A stretch of 64,000 nucleotides of DNA from contig JAUIRK010000643.1 in the NCBI GenBank assembly GCA_030549495.1, forward strand, positions 124,001-188,000, given 5' to 3'. Origin of the DNA: Nectonema munidae. Lineage: Eukaryota; Nematomorpha; Nectonematoida; Nectonematidae. The notes beneath the pieces were generated by a model. That model made no database searches, was not told the origin of the DNA, and saw only the letters and a program-made list of their open reading frames with translations. This document shows positions 1 to 11,800 of the stretch, one piece after another. The position numbers and the translations under genes were made by a program. How positions within the stretch are numbered: position 1 is the stretch's first letter; each line of letters begins with the position of its first letter.

Positions 1-300
1 TTAAAATAGAATATCCATTTTAGACAAAACATTAAATTCTGAATCATTGTAGTAATGCTCAATTATGGATTAAATTAAAATGATACAGGGCCCGCGCATC
101 ATATTTATTTTAGGGGCTTGAGCCCCACCCCTCATTTTTGACCTGAGCCCCTCCACCCCCACTCAATTTTCCAAGCCTCTCCACTCAATTTTTCAAGCTT
201 AAATAAGTTTTATATGAATTACATCCGGTAAAGTGCGCTTGTGAAGAAGTCTTCTTTGTACATTGGTAGTTTCAATAAATATATTATAAAATTGTCTAGA
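1..300. other. AT-rich flank with a C-rich insert
   Basis: No gene is visible. From about 88 to 205 the base composition jumps to C-rich, with repeated runs of CCCC and two near copies of a short CCACTCAATTTT motif. This looks like the end of an old inserted element of the kind that recurs in the window with G- or C-runs, but I cannot bound it. Confidence 0.4.
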
Positions 301-304
301 GTAT

Positions 305-460
305 TTTTTGAGTATCACGCTGCTGTAACAATAGGAATCAGCACTGCATCCTGTGAGAGAAGTTTTTCGACCCAAGAGTTTTCGAGTTTTTGAACTATTT
401 CAACGAAAAGTCAAGAAGGCTGAATGTTTGACATGTTGCTTTATTACTCTAAAAATGATA
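305..460 (+). pseudogene. hAT transposase C-terminal (dimerisation) relic
   Basis: The reading around 325-380 gives VTIGISTASCERSFS, which matches the C-terminal hAT signature (T-A-x-x-ERSFS). About 50 bases later, in another frame, RRLNV then HVALLL matches the following RLNxLALL block of the same domain. The two blocks are the right distance apart, but a frame change and a stop separate them, so it is dead. The rest of the transposase is absent; it is a short scrap of a DNA transposon. Confidence 0.55.
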
Positions 461-1550
461 TATTGCTAATAAAATGATTTTCTTCTTTCACTTTTGTTTT
501 ATAATAGTTAATTATACTCCTCAATCCTCATTACCTTACTTTTATGACCTTCTTAAGCTCTTGTCATACTTTCATTTGAGAACAATGTCTTTCATACACG
601 TAGGCATGACACCATTGTGTGTGAATTTGAATCCAATGCAAAATATTCCACAGGATGTCGTTTTTTTGATGAATTTGCTATGTTTATCTGAAATAATAAA
701 TGTGAAAAAATTATAACAAAAATAGAAAAAAACTGGAATAATCCTAACTAATTACGAAGTATAAACTCCTTTTTCAAAGTAATATATATATATTATAAAA
801 TAGTGAAAATGAGATGTAAAACGAATGTCAGTTTTTTTCAGTTCTTTATATTTTTTATAATTTTTTTCACCTTATCTTTCAATGGGCATATCTGTCAGAA
901 ATATTGTTTCTAAATAAATAAATATTTTCGATAAAGAAGAGATTAGCTCAAACATTTTCTTCAAGGGTAAATACAGAATGAGACACGGTTAGACAACGAA
1001 AATCGTTGCGATATTAACATAATTGCCAAGAATAAATTTAAATCCAGAACAAAGTCATAAAGTTAAGCTTTAGTAATCACGTAAAAGAAATGTATCTTTG
1101 GCAGCTTTAAGATTTAGGAACAATTTGCTATGATGCTCTTCATTTTTTAAACCCAACCTATAACCCTCAAAATCTACTATTGTAATACGCGACAAAAATA
1201 TTACATAAGACAGATCTATCATAACTATACATATGATTATCTTATCTCTGGGTGTAATGTGCATCTTATAATTAAAAATCCGCACCTGTAAGTTGATATT
1301 TTGTAATTTTTAAATTTTCTGTCTCCCGAAGTTTCGTGTGGCCCCATGTTTGCCAAATTTAGCTTAGTAGCCCCCTAGAATTATTTCATGGCTCCCTATT
1401 GGTCCATATAGAGCTAGTTGAGACACCCTGTTTCATACAACAGTTATATGTAAAGAACTTGGCGGCCTAACAATAGAAACTTAAGATTTTTAGAGACTAA
1501 ATATCCACGTTTTCATATATTTTACTTCTTTTTTTTTTAAACTATAAACG
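461..1550. other. Non-coding stretch upstream of ELOB
   Basis: AT-rich with no supported gene. A less AT-rich patch at about 1321-1435 ends in a GAGACACCC-type motif and looks like a decayed element. The first ELOB exon with the start codon should lie upstream of 1557, here or further out. I searched for ATG directly followed by GT, the expected phase-0 donor, and found none. Confidence 0.4.
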
Positions 1551-1556
1551 TTGCAG

Positions 1557-2003
1557 GATATTTTTGTTACTGTTCGCCGCAAAGGAACTACAATCTTTTT
1601 GAATTTTGACAAAGACACAATTGTCAAAGAAATAAAAAAGATGATCTTCGCTATAACAAATGTTCCGATTGATGATCAGAAGTTGTTCTATGAACAAACT
1701 GAACTCTTGAATAATTGTACTCTAGATAAATATGATGTAAATTACCTCAGCTCAAGAGCTCATTTTCCAATACTCCTGGGACTTGTGTATCGAAACCCTG
1801 GTATCATTTTTAATTCAATCATTTATCCCTAAATAATGTTTATTATTCATATTATTTTTTTATATGCATTAATTATTTATTTTTTAGATGGCACTTTTGA
1901 AAAGTTAGAGTTAACGCCACTTTCCAAGCCTCCCGAACTGCACAGTGCTTTGAAATCTCAGGATCAGCCGATCCTCAACAAGGAACAGGCTGTAATTTCT
2001 TAA
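1557..2003 (+). CDS. ELOB: Elongin B (transcription elongation factor B subunit 2)
   Basis: Elongin B is a ubiquitin-like protein. It pairs with Elongin C in the RNA polymerase II elongation factor SIII and as the adaptor of cullin-2/5 ubiquitin ligases (VHL and SOCS-box types). Two exons are visible: 1557-1800 and 1888-2003, with an 87-bp GT-AG intron at 1801-1887 (phase 1). The first follows a T-rich tract and TTGCAG. It opens with DIFVTVRRKGTTIF, matching the family start DVFLMIRRxKTTIF, and continues through the ubiquitin fold to LGLVYRNPG. The second exon gives DGTFEKLELTPLSKPPELH and ends KEQAV-IS, matching the family's SSPPELP and NEQAV tail. The sum is about 120 residues counting one initiator Met, against 118 in human. 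The Met must come from an upstream exon I did not find. The reading frame is intact and looks functional. Confidence 0.93.
1801..1887 (+). other. ELOB intron
   Basis: It begins GTATCA and ends TTTTTTAG after a T-rich tract, and it interrupts the codon for Asp. Removing it restores the conserved NPG-DGTFE reading of Elongin B. Confidence 0.9.
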
Positions 2004-2048
2004 TTCTCTTGCGAACCATCCTACTTCTAACCTTCATATTCAAATAAT

Positions 2049-2054
2049 AATAAA
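2049..2054 (+). terminator. Poly(A) signal of ELOB
   Basis: An AATAAA lies 46 bases after the ELOB stop codon in an AT-rich 3' UTR. Position and sequence fit the cleavage and polyadenylation signal. Confidence 0.7.
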
Positions 2055-2689
2055 GAATAATAATATCCTCTTATTTTATATTATTTTAAAAGTTAATAAA
2101 ATGTTAACCATTAAATTCTGATTCTACATGCAATTTTAAACTTGTAGTGTTAACCCTACCTAATCTGTGTTCCCTTAATATACCATCATCGTTACTTCAT
2201 CCTTCAACTATAGTGATTATTCTCTTACGCAGTGAAGTTGAATAATGTTGTGGTTGTTGATTTGAAAATAATAGTGAAAACACTCCCTTGACAAGCTAAC
2301 TGAATATAATAGATCGCGTAAACACGTACCGCTCGTTGCAAAAACAACCGCACAAATGATGATCCTTAACAGAAAAATTGCCTTGCCCAATTTCAAGGTT
2401 GTTAAATCAGAACTTATATAGTAATGGACTTATGACTCCATGGCTTTAGAAGATTCAATTATGACTCAGTACCAAGAAAATACCTTTTTTAAAGGCTATT
2501 ACTCAAATGCGTTTCTTCCCATTCCTAATTTGCCTATATACACATATATAAAAAGTGGGTCTTAGCAAATGCGTTTCGCGTTGGAAAAAAGAAACCATTG
2601 TAAGAATATATTTTGTTCGATTTTAACCCTATTAGTTCTGGGCTAAATTTGTCCGCTCAAGTGTTGGGGGCGTAAAGTGCCTCACCCCC
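2055..2689. other. Intergenic, no gene seen
   Basis: AT-rich spacer after ELOB. A short G-run followed about 15 bases later by a C-run at 2663-2690 resembles the G/C-run ends found elsewhere in this window and may be an element border. Confidence 0.4.
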
Positions 2690-3655
2690 TATTTTTCTCA
2701 GATATTAATAAGTTTTTATAAATATTTTTAATGTTACATATATATTTCATCTATGCTAAATTCAGCGGTGAGTCATTTTTTTTTTATCAAAATCAATCAA
2801 ACCTGTCAAAAAATTTATTTATATTTGACAGCTCATCTCAAAAAGGAACTTTTTATTGAAATAATTATATAAAGTTTTTTACACATATATACCCATTTTC
2901 AAGTATGCTTAATTCAGTAGTGATATTCATTTTTTATGAAAATTACTCAAACCTGTCAAAAAATTGATTTACATATGACAGTTAATCTCAAAACTTTTTA
3001 TCCAAATAATTATATAAAGTTTTTTACACATATATACCCATTTTCACGTATGCTGAATTAAGTGGTGATATTCATTTTTTTTTATGAAAATCAATCAAAC
3101 CTGTCAAAAATTGATTTATATGTGATAATCTCAAAAAGAAACTTTTTATCTAAATAATTATATAAGTTTTTTACACATATACTCATTTTCAAGCATGCTG
3201 AATTCAGTGTCGATATTCATTTTTTTATGAAAATTATATTTGCAGCTCATTTCAAAAATAACTTTTTATTGAAATAATTATGTAAAGTTTTTTACACATA
3301 TATACCCATTTTTGAAAATTAATCAAACTTGTCAAAAAATTTATCTATCTCAAAAAGAAACATTTTTCCCAAATAATTATATAAGGTTTTTTACACATAT
3401 ATACCCATTTTCAAGTACACTGTGTTAACTGGTGATCTTCCTTTTTTATGAAAATCAGTCAAACCTGATAAAAATAATTTCAATATGACGGGCCATGTAA
3501 AAATTAAAATTTTATTCTTATAAAAAGTTTTTTTATACATATATACCAATTTTCAAGTATGTAGAACTCAGTAGTGATATTCATTTTTTTATGAAATCAA
3601 TAAAATCTGTCAAAAAAATCGATTAAAACTGTAAATCAATGTCAAATATATAAAC
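2690..3655 (+). repeat. Diverged tandem minisatellite, about 145-bp unit
   Basis: Six to seven imperfect copies are arrayed head to tail. Each carries, in order, TTTTTTACACATATATACCC, a CATTTTCAAGTATGCTGAAT block, ATGAAAATCAATCAAACC, a CTGTCAAAAAATTGATTTA block and CTTTTTAT followed by AATAATTATATAAAG. Copies are visible starting near 2750, 2880, 3025, 3170, 3290, 3390 and 3530; some are shortened. Divergence suggests an old array. About two copies of the same unit, inverted, lie at 63535-63765. Confidence 0.85.
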
Positions 3656-4166
3656 TTCAAAATAAATTCTACTTGCAGTATTTCTTTGGTAATTATTTTC
3701 TTAATTTATTAATAAACCAACTTTAGGTGTTTAATTCACTCAAAATATTTCATTTGTCAGTAAATTATGTATCTCGAGAGGACCTTCATGTTTTTCGCTA
3801 CAAATTCGTTGTCAGCTCATAGTCTCTACGCCATTTTTTCTATACTTTACAGTATGTAATTTTGCTATTCATTCTATGATGATCCTTTCTTGGTAGCTCT
3901 TTTTTGTTAGAAATTATTTTCTTCAATGTGTGTTTGAAAAAACTTTTTTAAGGAAGTTTGATTGATGAAAAGAATAAAGTACCATATGAGCGATTAGACT
4001 CCCTTCTCATAGATAAATTCAACATTCACCAATTGCGCGTTTTTGTTGATGAAATATTCAAACGTGAAAAAGAACGAATTCAATGTGAAAAAGGATGAAT
4101 TCATTCTGAAAATGGTATATATTCGATTGTAATTTTGATATTTAGTTTTTATATTGTGCATGAAAT
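3656..4166. other. No gene seen
   Basis: AT-rich sequence after the minisatellite. An open stretch on the minus strand at 3994-4233 shows no family resemblance and no splice context, so I do not call it. Confidence 0.4.
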
Positions 4167-4744
4167 TTGAAAAATTATAAGAGCCTGAATAGTAAGTGTC
4201 TACATTTGTACCCTTCGTTTCTGATGAAAACAATATTTCCTGGCCGATTTATTCTGTTTCCTGCTATATACAATTACACCAACCATGGTTTGGAAGCAAT
4301 TGAGCCAAAATCATATTTTGAAAAACTCGCACGTATGTTTTTTGTACCATTAAAAGAGCGTTTATAGTAGAACTCACAACCAAAGGAAGCACTGGAATAC
4401 ACAGTTGTACCATTTGATTTGTATTTTCTATCTATGAAAGGTGAGTTCGATAATGGTATTTGCAATATTAGTGATTTCTATTGGCCAAATGAAGCGGCAA
4501 AGCAAAAGCATTCACGCAGTTGGATCAAATCCTAATTCAGAGGAGGACAACGATCATATCTCAGATGATGTTATACAATCATTTGTTGTTCGATAGATTT
4601 GAAAGTGAGAAAATGAGCGTATTTCAAAATATGTTTAATGTATTTCAATCTCCCTTCACTGAAGACATTTATACATCATGTGTATATACCAGGGGCGACT
4701 CCTCTTTGCAAGCAAGTTTAAAAATTAATATTGTGCTGATTTAA
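4167..4744 (+). other. Unassigned decayed open stretch
   Basis: One frame runs from about 4167 to 4513 with only two adjacent stop codons near 4366. After these it reads PKEALEYTVVPFDLYFLS and later DFYWPNEAAKQKHSRSW, which looks protein-like. A second open piece follows at 4520-4744 in another frame. The composition is richer in GC than the flanks. I do not recognise the family; a dead transposon gene is the likeliest explanation. It could also be chance openness, so confidence is low. Confidence 0.25.
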
Positions 4745-5618
4745 AATTGCGCATTTGCAACAAAAAAAGGTCTCTAATTTATTTCATATAAAGAAAATAC
4801 GGTGTACGGCAAGGAATTTAAATTGTACTTTCATCTTTCAATACAGATCTGTATACTATGTGTGAGTAAGTATAGCATAGCATATTTTGTATGATAAAAA
4901 TACGATGCAGGGCAAGTAATTTAAATTTTGCATGGCTATTCTTTAAAACCACGCATCGCCAATTGTTTGAAGGCATATAATTCAGCCAATTTTGTACAAT
5001 AGAAATTTTAGTTAAGGGCGGTGGCTAAGGTGCACCCCTCCTTTCGTCATTGATAGGGGTAAAGTAATTTTATTGATTAAAAATCTTAAAAACAAACCTT
5101 ATTTTCCTCATGACTAATTTTTAAATTAAATTTATTAAAACTTCTGCCAAATAATGTAATCTTGAAAAAATAGTTATAATTATCAAGCTAATCTTTAAAA
5201 AATAATTATAAGATCTAATTTTATTAAACAATAAATATAAAATAACTAAGAAAGGTAGGTAATAATTATATTTTGAGCTAAATTTTTCCTAATTACTTTT
5301 TTTGGAGGTATAACATAGATGAATGAAATACTGACATCTTTCTAAATCTCACAGCATTCAGTTATAAAAAGTTCCTTAAAATCGGGACATCTAGCAGCCC
5401 TATTCTACGCCAATTCATGTTTATCGGCAAGTTCTCTTTTTTCAAGTTCAATGCTCGTTCCTTGTGAAAGTTACTTATATAAAACGATAATTGCTCTATT
5501 ATTGTCAAATCACCATATTCGATTTAAGAAAGAGTTTTATAATTATAGAAATTATAGTAATAAATAAATTTTTAAAGTTTTATTTCAACAACAAAAAGGT
5601 ATCATTTTTAAAAAGACA
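4745..5618. other. Intergenic with one dispersed G-rich repeat piece
   Basis: No gene. At about 4978-5050 the stretch AGCCAATTTTGTACAATAGA, then a G-run and a C-run, then TGATAGGGGT, repeats the arrangement at 33898-33985. Both are pieces of one dispersed element. Confidence 0.45.
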
Positions 5619-5882
5619 TCATTTATTTTTCAAATAATTTTGATTAAGAGCACTATCTTCTTTCAGAGAATAAATCAAGGGCTGTTTAGCGTAATAATCG
5701 GTATCCAACAATATGTTAGATATGACAGATTCAATCAAATGAGCACGATCTGCCGCAACACCAATGTGAGTGCTTGCAATCAAGTTGAAGTGTACGTGAA
5801 AATGATAGAAGGAGGGCTGATAGTGAATGAAGATACGCAAATGATTCTCCTTTACATCTGCATGCTTTTCCATAATAGCTTT
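5619..5882 (-). CDS. DCPS: DCPS exon 4 with HIT motif and stop
   Basis: The acceptor is TATTTTTAG at 5884-5883. It encodes KAIMEKHADVKENHLRIFIH, then YQPSFYHFHVHFN, where H-F-H-V-H is the histidine triad; the middle His is the nucleophile in the family. RAHLIESVISNIL matches the C-terminal helix. It ends LKNK and a TGA at 5621-5619. Confidence 0.95.
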   Translation of the reverse strand, partial: KAIMEKHADVKENHLRIFIHYQPSFYHFHVHFNLIASTHIGVAADRAHLIESVISNILLDTDYYAKQPLIYSLKEDSALNQNYLKNK

Positions 5883-8800
5883 CTAAAAATATATTCAGTT
5901 GTTAAGTTGCCATTTAAAAAAGGTTTGTTCGAAAACAAGTTAAAGAAGTTTCCCTTCGATTGATAAAATTTGACATTTTGCTCCTTCTCAAAATATTTTC
6001 TTGACCATCCGTCTGAATGTTTGTATAGATATCTAACAAATGGGACGACAAACTCGAGTTAATTTATTTTAGAATATTATTTGCGGCAGCTGTATAATAA
6101 ATTGTCTATAAACTAGTCGGCAGATGGCTCAGTAGTGGGAGCGTAGGGTTTCGATCTAGTTGTTCTGGGTTTGATTCCCTATCGTGATCATCCAACTATG
6201 GAAAATTATTCTTCCATTGGATGCGATACCGACTACTAAAAAAAGCTAGCAACTTTGTACAACTAAAATATAAAAATGGTAAATTGACGACATTGCTGAT
6301 AATAATTGGCTAGGGGATGATTAGCGATAAGTTGTCTTAGTTCCGTGTATCTCGGATATCGATTATTTGGCAGAATATGTAAACATTTAGAGAAAGATGT
6401 TTCCAAAAATGAAAATATACTGAGATTTATTTATCAATATTTCGCATAAGTGATTAATGTTATAAAGGCTAAGCAAATATAGTGTATCTACGTGGTTAGC
6501 CATTTGAGAATCGAGAATGAAAAAAAATGGCTAAAACCAAATTAAAAAATTTCTTCTTTTAAGGTAGTTTTTTATATCAAAATACTTGATGCCTTCTACT
6601 TTTGGTAGGATCGAAGGGGTTACTGATGATACAAATTTTCCATAGTTACAACTCAATGTCAGACTAAAAGAAAAGTGCTTGAAGATATAATACGTGAAGT
6701 TGTAAAGCTTTATGCATCCGACGAAAATCGTCTGAAATCTGGATTGGATGATAATTGGAATGTATACAAAGTTTTAAATAAATTTCGTTTTTTTATTTGC
6801 AAGAATGGCAGCGCTAATATACTTAATTTCATTTTTCGTAGATTCTATGTTCATTTTACTCAAAAAATTTTTTAAAGAACTATTGTTTCAGTTTTTTCGT
6901 TTGATCTTAGTTTGAAGTTTTTAAATTTAACTTCATTTCTAGGATTTTTACTTTGAATTTTTTTTTACCTTTGTGGCTTCCTTTTATAAATCATCAAGCA
7001 ATTTTCAATTAAGTGTAATTAAAATTTTTAAAACTTAATCATAAGATTTTAAATTGAGTATATTAAGGAGATTTTTCTCTAAAGATATTTAGAGTATTTA
7101 AATTGATGACATGAATTTGAAAATATTTTTACGGTCTTTTAATTAATAAATGTTTTATTTTATTCTTTGATGCTTTGTTAGCTTCATTGCTTTCTATTTT
7201 TCGTGACTCCATTCAAATTTTGTTATACTATGTTCATCCAAATTATTAACAAACTAATCTTTTTTGTTTTTTAAGAGCAATTTTAATTAGAATATGAACA
7301 AAAAAAAAGTAATAAGTTTAAAAGACAAACTTTCTATTATTAAGTTGTACGAAGATCGTAAAAAAAATTCGGAGATATCTCAAATCTTCAATAATAAAGA
7401 AGCTACAATACACACAATTAAAAAAAGCTGCTGAGTATAAAAGCAAAGGCGAAATGGCTTCTTAAGTTTCTGCGCTCAAGTCCTGTCGTAATCGAAGTCC
7501 ATTAATGATTGAGATAGAGCGCTTGTTACTTATCAGGATAGAAGATTGTAACCAAAATTGTATTGCAATAAATACAAAAGAAGCGAGTAAACTATTTTGT
7601 GGCAGCTCAAGTTGGTTTGAAAAGTTTAAAAAAAGATATGGGCTACACAGTGCAAACATCCAAGGAGAGTCTGCAAGTGCGGATTATAAAGCAGCTGAAT
7701 TATTCAATGAAAAACTTGGTAAAGCTATTGAAAATTAAAATTATGATAAAAAGCTTATATTTAATGTCGATGAAACGGCTTTGTTTTGGAAACGTAGGCC
7801 TACAAAAACGTTTTGAGCAAAGAATGAAAAGTTTGCACGGGGTTACAAAGTATCGAAAGAACTATTACTTGGGGCTAATGCTAGTGGTGACTTTAAATTA
7901 AAACCGCTAATGATAAATAAATCATACAACCCAAGATGCCTTCGTACATATGATAAGTCAAAACTTCCTGTCATATGGCAGGATAACAAAATCTATCTTC
8001 GAAAACTGGTTTGAAAAGTATTTTTATCCAGATGTGAAAAAATACTGCGAAAAGAATAATCTTTTAAAGCACTTCTTATATTGGATAACGCACCTTGCCC
8101 TTCTACATTATTAGTTGAAAAATTTCAAGAAATCGATATTTTATTTCTTCCTCCAAATACAACTTCGATTATTCAACCAATGAATTCTGGAGTCATTGCC
8201 ACATTTAAAGAACTTCATCTTAAATTTAAGTTTGAAAAAGCATTCAATTGTTTCAGAAGATGAAACAATTACATTGTCCTATTTTTGGAAAAAAATGTCA
8301 ATTAAGGAGGCTATAGAAGGCATTGAAAAAGCATGGCAACAAGTTAACTCGTCTACATTGGCATCATCTTTGAAAAAACGTATGCCAACGACGTCTCAGG
8401 AATACTCGATGATAAATGAAGACATAGATGAAGTAGTCTCTCGAGTCAGCATCCTTGAAAAAAAAACTAGTTTCGAAGAATTACATGAAAATATTTATGA
8501 ATTAATTGAATCAAACACTGAAGAGTTTAAGTGTAGATGACTTGATTGATATCGATCAGCAAAGAGCATATGAAAGCGGCGATAATTCTGAAGAAAATAG
8601 AGAATAAAGAATTATTTCTAAAGTTGAAAATCTAAAACAATATATCTTAGAAATTAATCCAAATTTTGAAAGAAGTTTTGAAGTTTGCCAGCAAATTGAT
8701 TTATCCATTAAATGTTATCAAGAACTCATCGAAAAAAATGAGGAGAAAAGTACAAGTACCTTAGACATGTTTTTCACAAAAAATAAAGATTAACTTTTAT

Positions 8801-11800
8801 TAAAATTCTTAATTCACTTATTTTGAGCTTTTTTGTATTGAGTTTTTCTTTTAAAGTAAAAAAATTTAATTCTTGTACAAAAGTTAGTTTCAAAAAATTT
8901 CGATTAGCACCATTTTCGATTTTATTTTGGATTAATTAACCGTGTTAATCCAGGTATTACTATATGATACATCTATTATGCATTTATTTTAATCCAATAC
9001 GCACTTGCGCACGCTGAAGCATACATGTTGTGTGTATGCACGTGATATCAAATTTAAATACAAAGATATATGAAACTAAATTTTGAAATCATTAAATATT
9101 AAATATTTTCTTATTTATATAGGCGACACATAAACAAACGAATGATGAGCTTTTGGGTTGTTATATCTATTCGTTTTTAAATTCAAGTCCGGTAAAAAAC
9201 TAAATTTTTCAATCATTTGATTTTCTTTTTCTGTGCTACTATATGTAAAATTTTAGTAGCTAAAATTGTTTTATGTGTAAAGTTAAAAATTTATTATTAA
9301 TTATTTTGTGTTTTGATTTGGAACATCAATAAAGCGAGTTAAACGAAATTAAAAATTAATTTTAAAAATTGCAACTTTTTTAAATACTCCAAAAATACAA
9401 AGAATCGAGACTGAGATACTGGAAGGTACTAATACACATTTATAGAAGAATAAGAAATAGAATTAATAAGCTGAAAAAAATTACTTTTCCATTTTTCAAA
9501 ATATTGTTCAAAAGAGGCAAGTGTTCTGTTCGTAGATCTCTAAGACTCCTAATCCCCTTTTTACAGCATATTGCAAGGTAGTAAAGATTTTCGACAGAAA
9601 TGCCATCCCATTTTAGATCAGGCAAAAGAACAAACCCATTTTCCAAATCATCATCTTTGAATATCACCCTTTCAGCTTCTGATATTCCCTCAAGTATATT
9701 ATAGACCCACTAAAATAAATAAAAATTTATTAAAAAAAAGCAAGAATCTGAATTACTTAAAAAAATAAACAAAAGTCTAACATTTCTAAAATTTATGTTA
9801 ACAAAGAGGAGAGCTCTAAAATGTTCTAGCCAGTCCAGTCCACAAAGCTCAACCTCCCTAGAATCTGCTTTGCCCTCAAGAGACTGACGACCGAACCATT
9901 TCCAACTAAGACCAATCAATGTTTCGAGTAATTTACAAAAGGCCTCACGTATGTAAAAAGATGCTTTTAAAAACATAATTGTGCTTACAGTCACATATAG
10001 AGAGGAGTTTTCTAATTCCATTAAAAATGTGTTTCATTCAAAATTAAAGTTATTCATTCAATGCGGAGGGATATTTTATTTTTATACGAGAATAAGCATC
10101 AAAAACTTTTTATACTGAAATAAGAAAATATTTTTATACTGAAAATAAGCTATTACTATAGTTATGCATATTGCATAGCTCCAAATTTGTTGGAAATTTT
10201 CTCTTTAGTTTTTGAGTCATTAACGTAAAACAGATTTACTTGTTTTCAGTATTTAAGGTATTTTTAATTTTGTTCTAGATTATAAATATATTATTCTTAT
10301 ATATTTTAAAATATTATCTGTTTCTTTTTTAGATTTTAAATTTTTTTTGATTTTTTTCAAAACACTTAATTTTGTTTTGTTCCAAAAACTAATGTCAAAT
10401 TCCACTGAAAATAATTTCAAAGATGTGTCATTAACAATAAAGTCTGAAGTATGGCAGCATTTCCTCTTGGATGTTTCGGACAAAAATCAAGCAAAATGTC
10501 GTAGATGAAGCAACATCAATTAAGAACAGAAGGTACTTGAATACAAATTTTCATTACAGCGATGATAAAATGATTTGTCTTGGATTGATTCGATTGAAAG
10601 GAAGCGTGAATGCGGAAAGTTCAGTTGAAAAAGCAAAAAATCATTTGGCTGACTTTGGAATCTATTTTGAAAAGGATATTGTAGCCGTAATTACAGATGG
10701 TGCTTCAATAATGAAAAAGTTCAGTTCAATTACAAATACTGAGCATATATTTTGTCTCTCACATGTTTTTCATTTGTCTGTATGTGATGTATTATACGTG
10801 AAAAGTTCAACAACTCAAAATCCTAGTATTTCTTGGATATTTTAAAGATAATTTTAATCAACTTTTGAACTAATAAAAAACTTTCAGAATACTTTATATT
10901 TTTTCATTTTAGAAGAGTATTTTTATTGTGAAAAAAACGCTTTTTCTTCCCCGTAGAAATATTTCAAAAATTACGAGGTCCTCGTTCCCCGGTGAATGAA
11001 AAAAAGACCTTAAAGTGGACACACTAATACGCATGAGCGAAATATAGTGATGTAGTTGCAAAATTTGCATGTGCATGCAACAGTCTTTGGTCTATAGCGA
11101 GTTCTATGTACAACTAAATTCTGGCTTTTTAGTTTAAATTTTATACGTTTTTTATTTTGTTAATAATTTTTTGTTTCTTAACAGTTTTAGACGAGTGAGA
11201 CGTCAAATTAAAGCTCTAACTTTGCTTATTTATATTACTCAGTTTATAACTTAAATTTTTTTGCCATTTTTCGGTTTATGATTCGACTGTATCACATTAG
11301 GATAAACTTTAAAAAACAATTTTTAAATTTAAATTATTATTTTGAAAAAGTTTTAAATTAAAAAATCTTAGGGTTTGTGCAAACGAGTTTATCTTTTTGA
11401 GTTTATAATTAAAATAAAAAATTATAAATATATAAGATGTAAAACCAAAAATTCTTTTTATCAAACTTTATATAAATTCTTTTTATCAGTCGGATGAAAT
11501 GTATCTAAGGAATACAACTATTTGAGAATACTTTTATCTTAATAGTAAAGAAAATAAATGTTTCTTTTACTTTTTACATTGTGTGAAGCAGTATTACGTT
11601 AAGCTAGTTTTATCTTTCAAAAATGTTCTTTTTAAACAACATAGACGAATTGCATTTTAATTTTTTTCAAAAACACTTCTAAGCTTGTTTTATGCCTCTT
11701 TTAATGCCAACTCTTCAAAACAAACAAATGCTAACTAACTTTAGTATAAGCATATATATATATATATATTGGAGAATTTTAGTTTATATATAGTTGATGA

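Noticed and set aside
6117-6190. Functional tRNA gene
   Set aside because: Box A and B are present, but no cloverleaf with a 7-base anticodon loop forms, and the sequence recurs with the same non-tRNA tail at 47770.
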